NCBI GenBank assembly: GCA_965199175.1
Contig: OZ240684.1
Coordinates: 1,116,001 to 1,180,000 of the forward strand
Direction of reading: 5' to 3'
From: G963923945 sp965199175
GTDB lineage: Bacteria; Pseudomonadota; Alphaproteobacteria; G963923945
DNA: 64,000 nt
Below are positions 52,447 to 62,845 of this stretch, in pieces (position 1 is the stretch's first letter; every line of letters begins with the position of its first letter). The position numbers and the translations under genes are program-made. Under the pieces are notes generated by a model that saw only the letters and a list, made by a program, of their open reading frames with translations, had not been told where the DNA came from and searched no databases.

Positions 52447-54303
52447 ATGCCCAAAGACACAGCGCATGAGGTCCTGGCTGATTTAGCCCTTGATATCGGG
52501 GCTATTCCAGGATCCCGGAAAATTCACCACCCCTGCCCTGAAAACCCGGATATACGTATCGCCATGCGCCAGGTCGATCTGGATCCGGCCAGCGGTGAAC
52601 CACCGGTCCTGATTTATGATCCTTCCGGCCCTTACACTGATCCGGAAGCCCATATTGATATCACCGCCGGCCTCCCCCAAAGACGCGCCGGATGGATTGC
52701 CCAAAGAGACGATACCGAACACTACCCCGGACGATCAGTCAAACCGGTTGATAATGGCCGCCGTCCAGGCCAGCCGGCTGATATTCCGGCTTTTCCCTCA
52801 AACCGCCGCCCCCTGAGAGCCAGATCCAACCAGGCTGTTACCCAGTTGGCTTATGCCCGACGCGGAATCATAACCCCGGAAATGGAATATGTGGCCACGC
52901 GCGAAAATGAGGGACGATCCCACAAAAACAACCGACATGACAGCAACAGCAATGGCGCAGATCATGCCAATAAAATAACCAGCACATCCATGCCGGATAT
53001 CGTAACCCCGGAATTCGTACGTGATGAAATTGCAGCCGGACGAGCCATTCTGCCGGCCAATATCAACCATCCGGAAAGCGAGCCGATGATTATTGGCCGT
53101 CATTTTCTGGTCAAGATCAATGCCAATATCGGTAATTCGGCCGTGACTTCTTCGGTTGGCGAAGAAGTCGATAAAATGGTCTGGGCCACGCGCTGGGGTG
53201 CCGATACGGTGATGGATCTGTCAACAGGTGACAATATCCATGACACCCGTGAATGGATTATCCGTAATTCCCCGGTTCCCATCGGGACAGTCCCGATTTA
53301 CCAGGCCCTGGAAAAAGTCGGAGGCAAGCCCGAAGAACTCAACTGGCCGATTTTCCGCGATACCCTGATTGAACAAGCCGAACAAGGGGTTGATTATTTT
53401 ACCATCCATGCCGGGCTGCGGCTGGCTCATATCCCCCTGACGGCCCAACGTCTCACCGGAATTGTCTCACGGGGTGGCTCAATCATGGCTAAATGGTGCT
53501 TAGCCCATCACCGGGAAAATTTCCTCTATGAGAATTTTTCAGAAATCTGTGCAATCATGCGTTGCTATGATGTCAGCTTTTCACTGGGGGATGGTTTGCG
53601 TCCTGGCTGTATCGCTGATGCCAATGATGCTGCTCAGTTTGCTGAACTCGACACACTTGGGGAATTGACCCTCATCGCCTGGGATCAGGAATGTCAGGTG
53701 ATGGTTGAAGGACCCGGCCATGTCGCCATGCATCAAATCAAGGCCAATATGGATCGCCAGCATACAACCTGCCAGGGCGCACCATTTTACACCCTCGGCC
53801 CACTCACCACCGATATTGCTCCGGGTTATGACCATATCACCAGCGCGATTGGGGCCGCAATGATCGGTTGGTACGGAACCGCCATGCTCTGCTATGTCAC
53901 CCCTAAAGAACATTTAGGCCTGCCGGATCGTGAAGATGTCAAAGCCGGCGTCATTGCCTATAAATTGGCCGCTCATGCTGCGGATGTCGCCAAAGGTCAT
54001 CCCGGGGCAGCATTACGTGATCACGCACTTTCCCGGGCCCGTTTTGATTTTCGGTGGCGTGATCAGTTTCATCTCTCTCTGGATCCGGAAACAGCCGAGC
54101 GCTACCATGACCAGACTCTGCCTGCAGAAGGAGCAAAAACCGCCCATTTTTGCTCTATGTGCGGACCAAAATTTTGCTCAATGCAGATCACACAGGAACT
54201 GCGCGCCGAAGCTCAGGCAGGAATGGAAACAATGGCCCATCGATTCCGCAAAAGTGGCGGAGAAATCTACGTATCACCGGATCATTCCTCATCAACCGAC
54301 TGA
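52447..54303 (+). CDS. thiC: phosphomethylpyrimidine synthase
   Basis: A radical-SAM enzyme that converts aminoimidazole ribotide to the hydroxymethylpyrimidine precursor of thiamine. The 618-residue protein has the C-terminal cluster motif CSMCGPKFC (C569, C572, C577), the central MVEGPGHVAMHQI and GDGLRPGCIADANDAAQ blocks. A short N-terminal extension and a Ser/Asn-rich insertion around 160-180 are variable. Its 3' end overlaps thiD (convergent) by 22 bp, an unusual tail-to-tail arrangement of two genes of the same pathway. Confidence 0.96.
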   Translation: MPKDTAHEVLADLALDIGAIPGSRKIHHPCPENPDIRIAMRQVDLDPASGEPPVLIYDPSGPYTDPEAHIDITAGLPQRRAGWIAQRDDTEHYPGRSVKPVDNGRRPGQPADIPAFPSNRRPLRARSNQAVTQLAYARRGIITPEMEYVATRENEGRSHKNNRHDSNSNGADHANKITSTSMPDIVTPEFVRDEIAAGRAILPANINHPESEPMIIGRHFLVKINANIGNSAVTSSVGEEVDKMVWATRWGADTVMDLSTGDNIHDTREWIIRNSPVPIGTVPIYQALEKVGGKPEELNWPIFRDTLIEQAEQGVDYFTIHAGLRLAHIPLTAQRLTGIVSRGGSIMAKWCLAHHRENFLYENFSEICAIMRCYDVSFSLGDGLRPGCIADANDAAQFAELDTLGELTLIAWDQECQVMVEGPGHVAMHQIKANMDRQHTTCQGAPFYTLGPLTTDIAPGYDHITSAIGAAMIGWYGTAMLCYVTPKEHLGLPDREDVKAGVIAYKLAAHAADVAKGHPGAALRDHALSRARFDFRWRDQFHLSLDPETAERYHDQTLPAEGAKTAHFCSMCGPKFCSMQITQELRAEAQAGMETMAHRFRKSGGEIYVSPDHSSSTD

Positions 54304-55136
54304 GCAAAACCGGGAGCATCCCCATCACCCGGCAGGGGATGCCCCAACGGACGGTTGGCACCCCCACCAATCATCGGAGCAGTTCGAATTCCGGCCCGGA
54401 CAAACCGGCGCGCTGCATCAACCGCGTCTTTAAGATCACGGCCACCAGCCAAACCCACAGCAACCGCACTGGCTAAACTGCACCCGGTCCCGTGGGTATT
54501 CTGACGATTGATCCGCTGATCCTCAAAGAGGGTTTCTCCCTTATCGGTCAGCAGAAGATCCCGGACAACCGGCCCGTCACCGTGGCCGCCTTTCACAAGA
54601 ACAGCCCTGGCCCCCATCCTGATGATATCCCCGGCAGCCTGGCGCATATCCTCAAGCGTATGGACGCAACGACCACTGAGAAAGGATGCCTCAGGCATAT
54701 TGGGAGTACACAGATCAGAAAGTGGAATAAGATGCCTGGCCATATAATCGCGGGCCGCCTCTTCCATCAAAAAATCACCAGAACTGGCCACCATCACCGG
54801 ATCAACCACCAACCGAACCTCTTTGGCGTGTTCTGCCAACACTGCGCAAACCGACTCTATCACCCCGATGGTCGGCAATAAACCTGTCTTGATGCAATCA
54901 GCCCCAATATCATCAAGAACAGCCCGTATCTGAGCGGTGACAAAATCAGCCGGTATCGGTAAAACATCACGCACGCCGTGGGTATTTTGAGCGGTCAGAG
55001 CACTCACGGCTGTTGTCGGAAATCCGCCCAGCCCGTAAATTGTTTTAATATCAGCCTGAATCCCAGCTCCGCCACCTGAGTCACTTCCGGCAATAACCAA
55101 AACCCGGCCAGGTGATCGGGTGGCATCATTCTTCAT
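54282..55136 (-). CDS. thiD: hydroxymethylpyrimidine/phosphomethylpyrimidine kinase
   Basis: It phosphorylates the thiamine pyrimidine precursor twice. From the ATG at 55136 the protein has 284 residues. It shows AGSDSGGGAGIQADIKT near the start, SALTAQNTHGV, VVDPVMVASSG, LVKGGHGDG and the ATP/anion-hole motif NTHGTGCSLASAVA. Only four bases separate the glmM stop from the start, so expression is coupled to glmM. Starts further upstream lie inside glmM and are rejected. It converges on thiC with a 22-bp overlap. Confidence 0.95.
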   Translation of the reverse strand: MKNDATRSPGRVLVIAGSDSGGGAGIQADIKTIYGLGGFPTTAVSALTAQNTHGVRDVLPIPADFVTAQIRAVLDDIGADCIKTGLLPTIGVIESVCAVLAEHAKEVRLVVDPVMVASSGDFLMEEAARDYMARHLIPLSDLCTPNMPEASFLSGRCVHTLEDMRQAAGDIIRMGARAVLVKGGHGDGPVVRDLLLTDKGETLFEDQRINRQNTHGTGCSLASAVAVGLAGGRDLKDAVDAARRFVRAGIRTAPMIGGGANRPLGHPLPGDGDAPGFAQSVDEE

Positions 55137-55140
55137 GTTA

Positions 55141-56493
55141 TCAAGACGCCAGACAGGCCGTTTTCTCAACCACAGAAGATAACGTCTCAACAACATCAGC
55201 CAGTAACGTCTCATCATCGGATTCGGCCATAACCCGAATCACTGGCTCGGTCCCTGACGACCTGACCAAAAGTCGCCCATTTCCAGACAAGCGTTTTTCG
55301 GCATCACTGATCGCCTGCCCCACAGCCGGGGCCTTTAAGGGTGACTCTCCTTGATACCGGATATTACGCAGAATTTGCGGGAGCGGCTCAAAAAGCAGGC
55401 AAACCTCACTGGCCGACTTATCCAGCCGAATAATCGCCGACAAAACCTGTAATGCCGCCACCAAACCATCCCCGGTTGGGCTGCAATCAGAAAAAACAAT
55501 ATGACCCGATTGCTCACCACCCAGATTATAGCCACCAGAGCGCATACATTCAGAAACATAACGGTCCCCGACCTGGGTACGAATCATCGATAATTCATGC
55601 CCATCAAGGAAACGTTCCAGACCTAAATTACTCATCACCGTCGTGACAACACCGCGTCCGCGCAACCTCCCTGATTGTTGAAAGTCACGGGCCAACCGGG
55701 CAATGATCTGGTCCCCATCCACCAGCTGTCCATTCTCATCACAGAGAATGACCCGGTCAGCATCCCCATCAAGAGCAATACCGATATCAGCCCGGTTCTC
55801 AGCGACTGCCGCAACCAGAGCATCAGTCGAAGCAGCGCCGCATTGTCGGTTAATATTTTTACCATCAGGTGCATTCCCAATCACCACCACATCAGCACCC
55901 AGTTCACACAATATTGATGGCGCAACTTTATAAGCCGCACCATGAGCACAATCGACCACGATTTTGAGATCTTTAAAACACAAACCCCTTGGAGACGTTT
56001 TTTTCACATAATCAATATAGCGTTCCTGAGCGTCATCGAGTCGACGCACCTGACCAATCTCTTCTGGCGGCACGCGATAGCGCTCGACTCCACCAGCCAT
56101 CAAGCTCTCAAGTTCAGCTTCAATCTGATCAGACAACTTATATCCATGCGGATCAAATATCTTGATCCCATTGTCTTCGTAAGGATTATGAGAAGCCGAA
56201 ATGACGACCCCCAGATCAGCCCCCAGACTACGTGTTAAAACCGATACAGCCGGTGTTGGTATGGGGCCGAGGAGAACAACATCCATTCCCATTGCCACAA
56301 ACCCAGCCGTCAAAGATGATTCCAGCAAATAGCCGGAAAGACGCGTATCCTTGCCAATCACTGCCAGGGGATGATGGTCGCTACGGCGAAAAAAATACCC
56401 GGCCGACATCGCCAGTTTCAGGACAGTCTCAGCCGTCATCGGATCGCTATTGGCGCGACCCCGTATACCATCAGTCCCGAATAATTCACCCAT
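55141..56493 (-). CDS. glmM: phosphoglucosamine mutase
   Basis: It isomerises glucosamine-6-phosphate to the 1-phosphate for UDP-GlcNAc, peptidoglycan and LPS. From the ATG at 56493 (MGELFGTDGIRG), with GAGGAC about 8 bases before it, the protein has 450 residues. The phosphoserine loop is VVISASHNPYEDNGIK, the metal loop DGDADRVILCDE, and the C-terminal phosphate site LVRSSGTEPVIRVMAE. It lies in the ftsH-folP-glmM-thiD run. Confidence 0.96.
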   Translation of the reverse strand: MGELFGTDGIRGRANSDPMTAETVLKLAMSAGYFFRRSDHHPLAVIGKDTRLSGYLLESSLTAGFVAMGMDVVLLGPIPTPAVSVLTRSLGADLGVVISASHNPYEDNGIKIFDPHGYKLSDQIEAELESLMAGGVERYRVPPEEIGQVRRLDDAQERYIDYVKKTSPRGLCFKDLKIVVDCAHGAAYKVAPSILCELGADVVVIGNAPDGKNINRQCGAASTDALVAAVAENRADIGIALDGDADRVILCDENGQLVDGDQIIARLARDFQQSGRLRGRGVVTTVMSNLGLERFLDGHELSMIRTQVGDRYVSECMRSGGYNLGGEQSGHIVFSDCSPTGDGLVAALQVLSAIIRLDKSASEVCLLFEPLPQILRNIRYQGESPLKAPAVGQAISDAEKRLSGNGRLLVRSSGTEPVIRVMAESDDETLLADVVETLSSVVEKTACLAS

Positions 56494-56604
56494 CAGTGAC
56501 GTCCTCAAAACCAAGGGATATGTGTGAAATCCACAACCAGTTGAAACCCATAACCAGCCCTTCACACAATGCGTTCAAAAAAAACCACCGATAAAGCCAC
56601 TCTC

Positions 56605-57705
56605 TCAGGCTGCCTGCGAAAACGTATCCCAAACCGACAGAGCCTGGCGCGTTTGTGCCACATCATGAACCCGTAACATATGCGCTCCCTGGCGTACCGC
56701 CCCAAGACCGGCTGCTAAAGAGCCGGGCAATCGCTGACTGGGTTCTTCGCCACGACTCAAACCAGCAACAAAACGCTTACGGGAAACACCAATCAATAAA
56801 CCACATCCTAAGCCATGAAACAAAGAGAGACCAGACAGAATTTCCGCATTATGAACCAATGTTTTACCAAAGCCAATCCCCGGATCAACCATGATACGAT
56901 CACGGCTGATTCCGGCATTCTGGCAAAATGTGACTCTCTGCTGTAATGCGTCATACACATCCAGCAAAACATGATCATACTCTGGATTATCCTGCATGTT
57001 CTCAGGAGTCCCGCGCATATGCATCAGGATGACCGGCGCACCGCTTTTTCGAACCACCTCCAGACTATCCGGATCATCTCTCAAAGCACTGACGTCATTG
57101 ATGATTGATGCTCCCGCAGCCAGGCCCTGCTCCATCACGCACGCCTTACGGGTATCAATCGATAACACAGCTCCCTCAGCTGCCAGCCCGCGGATCACCG
57201 GCAAAACACGTCGCAATTCTTCTTCCCGGGATACCGGTTCTGCTCCCGGCCGGGTCGATTCGCCACCAATATCCAGGAGGTCAGCCCCGGCTGCCAGCAA
57301 TTTTTTTCCGTGATCAATGGCTGCTTGCGGCGATTCATGGTCCCCACCATCAGAAAAGCTGTCCGGTGTGACATTGACAATCCCCATAATCAACGGCCGG
57401 TGCGTTGATTGTCCGGTTATCGGCAATCCTGCCAGGGGCGGACGTGGCCGCGAGAAAGCATCCAGCACCTGATCTGTTTCATGAGCCAGACCAGCGTCCC
57501 GGGCCCAGCCTGACAGAGCATTCAGGGGCAGAAAATGACTCTCCCCACGGCCAAATGCCCCACCGCGCCGTATGATTTCACAATATGTAAACGCAACAGG
57601 ACCACCGGCCAGAAAACCAGCCTGACCATCCCGCACCGCTGCTCCCGCAGCCATACCATCAAGCAATCCAACCGGACGAATGTAAAAATGCTCCCCGACA
57701 CCCAT
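56605..57705 (-). CDS. folP: dihydropteroate synthase with N-terminal extension
   Basis: It joins p-aminobenzoate to the pterin precursor in folate synthesis. The catalytic barrel starts near residue 105 with IMGIVNVTPDSFSDGG, then LLDIGGESTRPGAEPV, DVSALRDD, and ends near LLIGVSRKRF. About 100 residues before it (GLLDGMAAGAAVRDGQAGF...) are an extension seen in Rhodospirillales-like relatives and of unknown role. The ATG at 57705 is used; a GTG at 57717 would add four residues. It lies between ftsH (115 bp upstream) and glmM. Confidence 0.93.
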   Translation of the reverse strand: MGVGEHFYIRPVGLLDGMAAGAAVRDGQAGFLAGGPVAFTYCEIIRRGGAFGRGESHFLPLNALSGWARDAGLAHETDQVLDAFSRPRPPLAGLPITGQSTHRPLIMGIVNVTPDSFSDGGDHESPQAAIDHGKKLLAAGADLLDIGGESTRPGAEPVSREEELRRVLPVIRGLAAEGAVLSIDTRKACVMEQGLAAGASIINDVSALRDDPDSLEVVRKSGAPVILMHMRGTPENMQDNPEYDHVLLDVYDALQQRVTFCQNAGISRDRIMVDPGIGFGKTLVHNAEILSGLSLFHGLGCGLLIGVSRKRFVAGLSRGEEPSQRLPGSLAAGLGAVRQGAHMLRVHDVAQTRQALSVWDTFSQAA

Positions 57706-57832
57706 ATCCGTATTCACAAATCAGTACTGACAAAAAAGCCCCGGCCATCATCGATACCGACAGGGATCAATCAAAACGCGCCTGTACAAACGCTATCAAC
57801 CTGACCCCTGATAATGGCCCCTATTCTGACCC

Positions 57833-59779
57833 CTAAGACTCCGGCTGGGGTTGAGACACACCAACATCACCAACCCCGGTTTTGGGTTGACGCTTCTTCT
57901 TTGGTCGTTTGCCTGCCGACGGGACCGAACCCCGCCGGTCATGATGGGAACCAGCATCCGGATCCGGGCGGTGAATCGCTTCCCCCTTAAGCAGGGAATC
58001 AATCTCATCGCCGCTCAGGGTCTCATATTCGAGGAGCCCTTTGGCCAGGCTGTGTAAGTCATCAAGATGCTGAGACAACACTTCACGGGCTGTATTTTCG
58101 CCTTCCTCAACAATCCCCCGAATTTCCTCATCAATGATTTTAGCGGTCGCATCAGAGACATTTTTCCGTTGGGTAACCGAGTGACCAAGAAAGACTTCTT
58201 CCTCATTTTCAGAATAACGCAAAGGCCCCAGCCGGGCACTCATACCCCATTCGGTAACCATGGACCGGGCTTTGCGGGTTGCCTGCATGATATCATTTGC
58301 CGCACCGCTGGTGACATTGTCGGCACCAAAGATCAGTTCTTCGGCCACCCGTCCGCCAAAAATCATGGCGATTTTGGCTTTCATTTCTTTGAGGCTTTCA
58401 CTGTAGCGATCACGTTCGGGCAAATTCATGGTCACACCCAATGCCCGGCCACGCGGAATAATTGTCACCTTATGCAGGGGGTCATTCCCCTCAACATGAA
58501 GCCCCACAAGAGCATGCCCGGCCTCATGATAGGCGGTGAGTTCTTTTTCTTTCTCACTCATCACCATCGAACGTCGTTCGGCCCCCATAAGGACTTTATC
58601 TTTGGCGTCTTCCATCTCCTTCATGGTGACCAGTCTTTTGTTACGGCGGGCCGCCAACAGAGCCGCCTCATTCACCAGATTGGCAAGGTCAGCACCGGAA
58701 AAACCCGGTGTTCCGCGGGCCACAGTCTTCGCCTCAACATCGGGCGCCAGCTGGACCTTCTTCATATGGACCTTGAGAATTTTTTCGCGGCCAAGAATAT
58801 CCGGATTAGGCACCACAACCTGACGATCAAATCGACCCGGACGCAACAAAGCCGGATCCAGAACATCAGGCCGGTTGGTCGCGGCAATCAGAATCACCCC
58901 TTCATTGGTATCAAAACCATCCATCTCAACCAAAAGCTGGTTCAAAGTCTGTTCGCGTTCGTCATTGCCTCCACCCAATCCGGCACCACGATGACGTCCC
59001 ACCGCATCAATTTCATCAATGAAAATAATACAAGGCGCATTCTTCTTGCCTTGCTCAAACATATCACGCACCCGGCTGGCACCAACACCAACAAACATTT
59101 CAACAAAATCAGAACCAGAAATCGTGAAAAAAGGAACATTGGCCTCCCCGGCAATCGCCCGGGCCAGCAATGTCTTACCGGTTCCCGGTGGACCAACCAG
59201 TAAAGCCCCTTTGGGGATTTTGCCTCCCAAACGCTGAAATTTTCGCGGATCACGCAGAAATTCGACAATTTCTTCGAGTTCTTGTTTGGCTTCATCAATC
59301 CCGGCCACATCCTCAAACGTCACCCGTCCGGCCTTTTCAGCCAGCAACCGGGCCTTGGATTTTCCAAAACCCAGAGCCTTACCACCACCAGACTGCATTT
59401 GCCGCATAAAGAAAATCCAGACCGCAATCAGCAGCAGAATCGGAAACCAGGAGATCAGATAATCAAAAAAACCCGGATCAGAATTCTCCGCAGGCAAAAC
59501 ATCAATTTCCACATTATGCTCACGCAACCGGCCAATCAGATTCCCATCTTCAGGGATATAGGTCGCAAACGCATTGCCGCTTTTCATATGGCCGGTCACA
59601 TTCTGGCCGCGAATTTCTACATCGGTAACGTTACTGGCTTCAACATTGCGCAAAAAATCCGAATAGGTGAGCTGCTCATGCCCCCCACGGTCACCTGAAC
59701 CCTGAAATAAATTGATCAGAGTGATCAGCAACAAACCAATGAGAATCCATAACGCAAGATTTTTGCCGAAATTTGTCAC
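57833..59779 (-). CDS. ftsH: ATP-dependent zinc metalloprotease FtsH
   Basis: A membrane AAA+ protease for quality control of membrane and short-lived proteins. The 648-residue protein has transmembrane helices at about 7-25 and 108-125 around a periplasmic domain, Walker A GPPGTGKT at 196-203, the SRH arginines in LLRPGRFDRQ, and the zinc motif HEAGH at 418-422. A basic tail (KRPKKKRQPK) closes the protein. tilS lies 21 bp upstream. Confidence 0.97.
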   Translation of the reverse strand: MTNFGKNLALWILIGLLLITLINLFQGSGDRGGHEQLTYSDFLRNVEASNVTDVEIRGQNVTGHMKSGNAFATYIPEDGNLIGRLREHNVEIDVLPAENSDPGFFDYLISWFPILLLIAVWIFFMRQMQSGGGKALGFGKSKARLLAEKAGRVTFEDVAGIDEAKQELEEIVEFLRDPRKFQRLGGKIPKGALLVGPPGTGKTLLARAIAGEANVPFFTISGSDFVEMFVGVGASRVRDMFEQGKKNAPCIIFIDEIDAVGRHRGAGLGGGNDEREQTLNQLLVEMDGFDTNEGVILIAATNRPDVLDPALLRPGRFDRQVVVPNPDILGREKILKVHMKKVQLAPDVEAKTVARGTPGFSGADLANLVNEAALLAARRNKRLVTMKEMEDAKDKVLMGAERRSMVMSEKEKELTAYHEAGHALVGLHVEGNDPLHKVTIIPRGRALGVTMNLPERDRYSESLKEMKAKIAMIFGGRVAEELIFGADNVTSGAANDIMQATRKARSMVTEWGMSARLGPLRYSENEEEVFLGHSVTQRKNVSDATAKIIDEEIRGIVEEGENTAREVLSQHLDDLHSLAKGLLEYETLSGDEIDSLLKGEAIHRPDPDAGSHHDRRGSVPSAGKRPKKKRQPKTGVGDVGVSQPQPES

Positions 59780-59800
59780 GAAAAAATCTCCTTAAAAACG

Positions 59801-61234
59801 TCAGGCTAAAGGCAATGGTGAAGATAATGCTTCCGGAGCAATCCGCAACACCGCAAAGGGAGGTGGAGCAGCAGCCACCCTGGGGAGGAAGTATAACCCG
59901 ATTGACTCAATAATGCTACGATTGACCTGTCCTCCAGTCAACCAACCAAGATGCGGAACCCAGACAACCTCCTGGTGCCGCCATAAGGCCGGTAAGGATA
60001 ACCGAACCCAATAAGGTGGGATCATCCTTTTATTACCGATATCCCGGGCAATCTGACCCCAGCCATCTTCGCCCAGACACGCCCAGACCATACCTGGAAA
60101 ATCAGCAAAAGATCTGTTCACAATGACAAAACGCCGATCCCATAACAACCGCTTTCCCGAACATGCAGATACTTTTTCTCTGATCAGGCCGAATTCCCGG
60201 CATATCAGCCAACCACGCCGCATTGATGATACCCGGCACCCGTGCAGTGTCCGGGTCCCTTGATACCCCCATAAAGCCGACATGAGTGAACGCACAGCAT
60301 CACGGCGGGGCTTTTGTCCTGCACCAGAAACCATGCGCATCATTGATCCAACCACATAATGCGCACTGTCAGGAGAGGCAGAGGCCAGAGACACATCATC
60401 AAGATACGCATACCCTTGCGGATATATTGTTGCGGCCTGAGCCATCAAATCAGCCCCTTGCTGCTCAACAGAAACCCGCCGGAGACCAGCCTGAAGCGAT
60501 AATCCAACCAATTGTTGCTGATCATATCCTTGCGCCGCGATCATCGGCATCACCATGCGCCAGCGCGCCCGTTCATAGACCATCCGGCGGTTGGATGGAT
60601 CTTCGATCCAACCCTGCCGGTTATGCCGACACGTCATGAGCAAACGCTCTTTGGGGAAACCCAGCAAAGGCCGTATAAGCCGCAACCCGGTCCTCTCGGC
60701 AATCATCGGCATCGCCGCCAAACCAACCACACCACTGCCGCGAAAATGACGCATCAGGAAAGTTTCTGCCTGATCCCCCCGGTGATGCGCCAAAAAAAGA
60801 TGCATCACCCCGGATTGACGACACCAATCACTCAGTGCCGCATAACGGGCCTGGCGGGCCTTGTTTTGCGATGGCGTCCCTTGCTGGTCAATCCGGCATC
60901 TCAAAACAACACAAGCAAAACCCAACCCCACAGCCCAGGATTTGACCATACCGGTTTCGGCAGCCGCAGCAGGCCGCACCCCATGATCAACCGTCAAAAC
61001 GAATCCGTATCCACCCCGTTCTGCCAGCCAATCCCGCATCAACAGCATCAAAGCAACACTATCACCACCGCCTGATACCGCCAGAGCAACCCTGGGGCGG
61101 GACTCAAAAGGACCACATCGATCAGCAGCCTGCCGGAATTCGTCAGATCTAACCGGCTCGACCAGAGGGTCAAACCCGGCAGGAAAACTGTGCGGGGAAA
61201 CAATATCCGGCCGATCAGTTAGGACGCCGGACAC
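59801..61234 (-). CDS. tilS: tRNA(Ile)-lysidine synthase
   Basis: It modifies the CAU anticodon of tRNA-Ile to read AUA. The PP-loop SGGGDSVALMLL is at about 54-65, and the DHGVRPAAAAE and HHRGDQAETFLMRHFRGSGVVGLAAM motifs follow. The protein is 477 residues. The start is GTG at 61234, overlapping the cpoB stop by 16 bp, so translation is coupled to cpoB. ftsH follows. Confidence 0.93.
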   Translation of the reverse strand: MSGVLTDRPDIVSPHSFPAGFDPLVEPVRSDEFRQAADRCGPFESRPRVALAVSGGGDSVALMLLMRDWLAERGGYGFVLTVDHGVRPAAAAETGMVKSWAVGLGFACVVLRCRIDQQGTPSQNKARQARYAALSDWCRQSGVMHLFLAHHRGDQAETFLMRHFRGSGVVGLAAMPMIAERTGLRLIRPLLGFPKERLLMTCRHNRQGWIEDPSNRRMVYERARWRMVMPMIAAQGYDQQQLVGLSLQAGLRRVSVEQQGADLMAQAATIYPQGYAYLDDVSLASASPDSAHYVVGSMMRMVSGAGQKPRRDAVRSLMSALWGYQGTRTLHGCRVSSMRRGWLICREFGLIREKVSACSGKRLLWDRRFVIVNRSFADFPGMVWACLGEDGWGQIARDIGNKRMIPPYWVRLSLPALWRHQEVVWVPHLGWLTGGQVNRSIIESIGLYFLPRVAAAPPPFAVLRIAPEALSSPLPLA

Positions 61235-62394
61235 TCCAGAACATTCCTCTCACGCGCCGCCCGATTCCCAATGGCTGTCGGCGCATCGGGAAAAACGCTC
61301 TCCAATTCGGACAAGGCTCTGCATGCTTGTTGTGCTTCTCCAATCTGGGACAGCGATAACGCAAGTTTAAGCAAAAAATCAGGGGCCTTTTTACCATCCT
61401 GGTATTTTTTATACCCTTCGGCAAAAATGACCGCAGCCTGAGTATAATTTTTGCGCGCATAATAGGTCTCGCCCAGCCAATAATGGGCATTGCCAACCAA
61501 AGCATCATCAGGATTGGCGTCTATAAATTCGCGTAATGCTTTCTCGGCTTTGGCATAATCGGAGCCCCAAAGGAGTTCGACTGCAAAGTCATACTGTTCC
61601 TTAGGCAAAGCAGCGGGCAAGAGAGCCACTTCCTCCCCGGTATTTTCGCCGGTATTGGGTTTATCGGCTGTATTGGCGGTCTTCCCGTTATTGCCCTGGT
61701 CGCTGAGGGCATTATTTTGATCTGCATTCTGAGGAACCGGAACCCTTAATTGGCCCAAAACCCCATCCTGGGCCGCTTCGGCCTGAGCTGCTGCATCAAC
61801 CGATGGAACAGCAAGAGAAGAACCATCAGTAACCGCCGGATTTTGAGTTGTTGGCTGACCCCCGGTCAATGTTCTGAGCTGATTTTCCAAAGCATCCAGA
61901 CGCAACGCCGTATCATCACTCACAACCTGCAAACGGTCCTGGTTCTGCCGCGCCTGATAGCCCACTTCCTCAATCATATTGGTCAGTTTACGTAGTTGCT
62001 CCTCCAGATTTGTGAAGCGTTTTTCCAGCCAGGCAGCAGAACGCGAAGCACCCTGAGAAGACTCCGAAGGGGCTTGCAAACCAGCATCCGGATCAACTGG
62101 TTGTGCCCCACCGTAAACTTGTTTTTGCAGCAAAGTAAGGTTCCGCTCAAGACGGCGCAAACGCTCCACCAATACGCCAACTTCACTCTTCCGGATTTCA
62201 GATTGAGGGTCTGTGCGGATCTGAGCCAACGCCACCGACCACTCACCAAAAACCGGCAGCAAAACCGCCAGAAGAACAACAGCAATCGCGCTCCGGGGAT
62301 AGCATGTCGGAAAACTTTGCCTCTGAAAGCCGCCCAGGCGATACCACCCCATCGCCGTCATGACCACCCCGATGATCGAACGACAGCACCTCAT
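61219..62394 (-). CDS. cpoB: cell division coordinator CpoB (TPR protein of the Tol-Pal system)
   Basis: A periplasmic protein linking Tol-Pal outer-membrane constriction to peptidoglycan synthesis. The 391-residue protein has an N-terminal signal peptide ending near WSVALA-Q, a coiled coil (about 70-185; LVERLRRLERNLTLLQKQV), a Gln/Asn/Thr-rich linker and C-terminal TPRs (EQYDFAVELLWGSDYAKAEKALREFI; HYWLGETYYARKNY). The ATG at 62394 has GAGAGG upstream. Its distance from pal (688 bp) is unusual. Confidence 0.92.
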   Translation of the reverse strand: MRCCRSIIGVVMTAMGWYRLGGFQRQSFPTCYPRSAIAVVLLAVLLPVFGEWSVALAQIRTDPQSEIRKSEVGVLVERLRRLERNLTLLQKQVYGGAQPVDPDAGLQAPSESSQGASRSAAWLEKRFTNLEEQLRKLTNMIEEVGYQARQNQDRLQVVSDDTALRLDALENQLRTLTGGQPTTQNPAVTDGSSLAVPSVDAAAQAEAAQDGVLGQLRVPVPQNADQNNALSDQGNNGKTANTADKPNTGENTGEEVALLPAALPKEQYDFAVELLWGSDYAKAEKALREFIDANPDDALVGNAHYWLGETYYARKNYTQAAVIFAEGYKKYQDGKKAPDFLLKLALSLSQIGEAQQACRALSELESVFPDAPTAIGNRAARERNVLECPAS

Positions 62395-62479
62395 GACCGC
62401 CTCTCTGTGACGATGGTCCGCATGGCCGCGGTACCCACAAGATCAATACCCCGGAGAATATGATCCCGGATACTTTGTC

Positions 62480-62533
62480 TAAAGTAATCACGTCGCTTAA
62501 AGTGATGACGTCGCTTCAAGGAATGACGTCGCA
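62480..62533. repeat. 18-bp tandem repeat, three copies
   Basis: The unit taaagtgatgacgtcgct occurs at 62480-62497, 62498-62515 and 62516-62533, with two to four differences. Confidence 0.9.
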
Positions 62534-62764
62534 AGCCGTAAGATCGAACGACCAGCACCAGAGCCCGGCTGCAGCCAAACCTCAGCACAGAACAACGCCC
62601 CCAAAAGCACAGGAGGCGACCGCACAGCCAGGAATACGCAAACAGGGGGTGCATCGATACCATATCCTTGAAGACAGCCCCGAAAAGATATCTCCCCCTC
62701 ACGGTTGCCACCAGCCAGGGAAACCCGGCGCCCGGGGCAACCTCAGATAACCTCAGATGACTTT

Positions 62765-62815
62765 ATCCAAAAACGACCTCTATCCAAAAACAACCTTTAT
62801 CCAAAAACGACCTCT
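62765..62815. repeat. 17-bp tandem repeat, three copies
   Basis: The unit atccaaaaacgacctct occurs at 62765-62781, 62782-62798 (few mismatches) and 62799-62815. Confidence 0.92.
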
Positions 62816-62845
62816 GCCAACTTCCCTGCCCACTCCATCACCATG

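Noticed and set aside
62391..62711. 106-codon minus-strand frame with RRHSLKRRHHFKRR-type basic repeats
   Set aside because: It spans the 18-bp DNA repeat at 62480-62533, resembles no family and overlaps the cpoB start.
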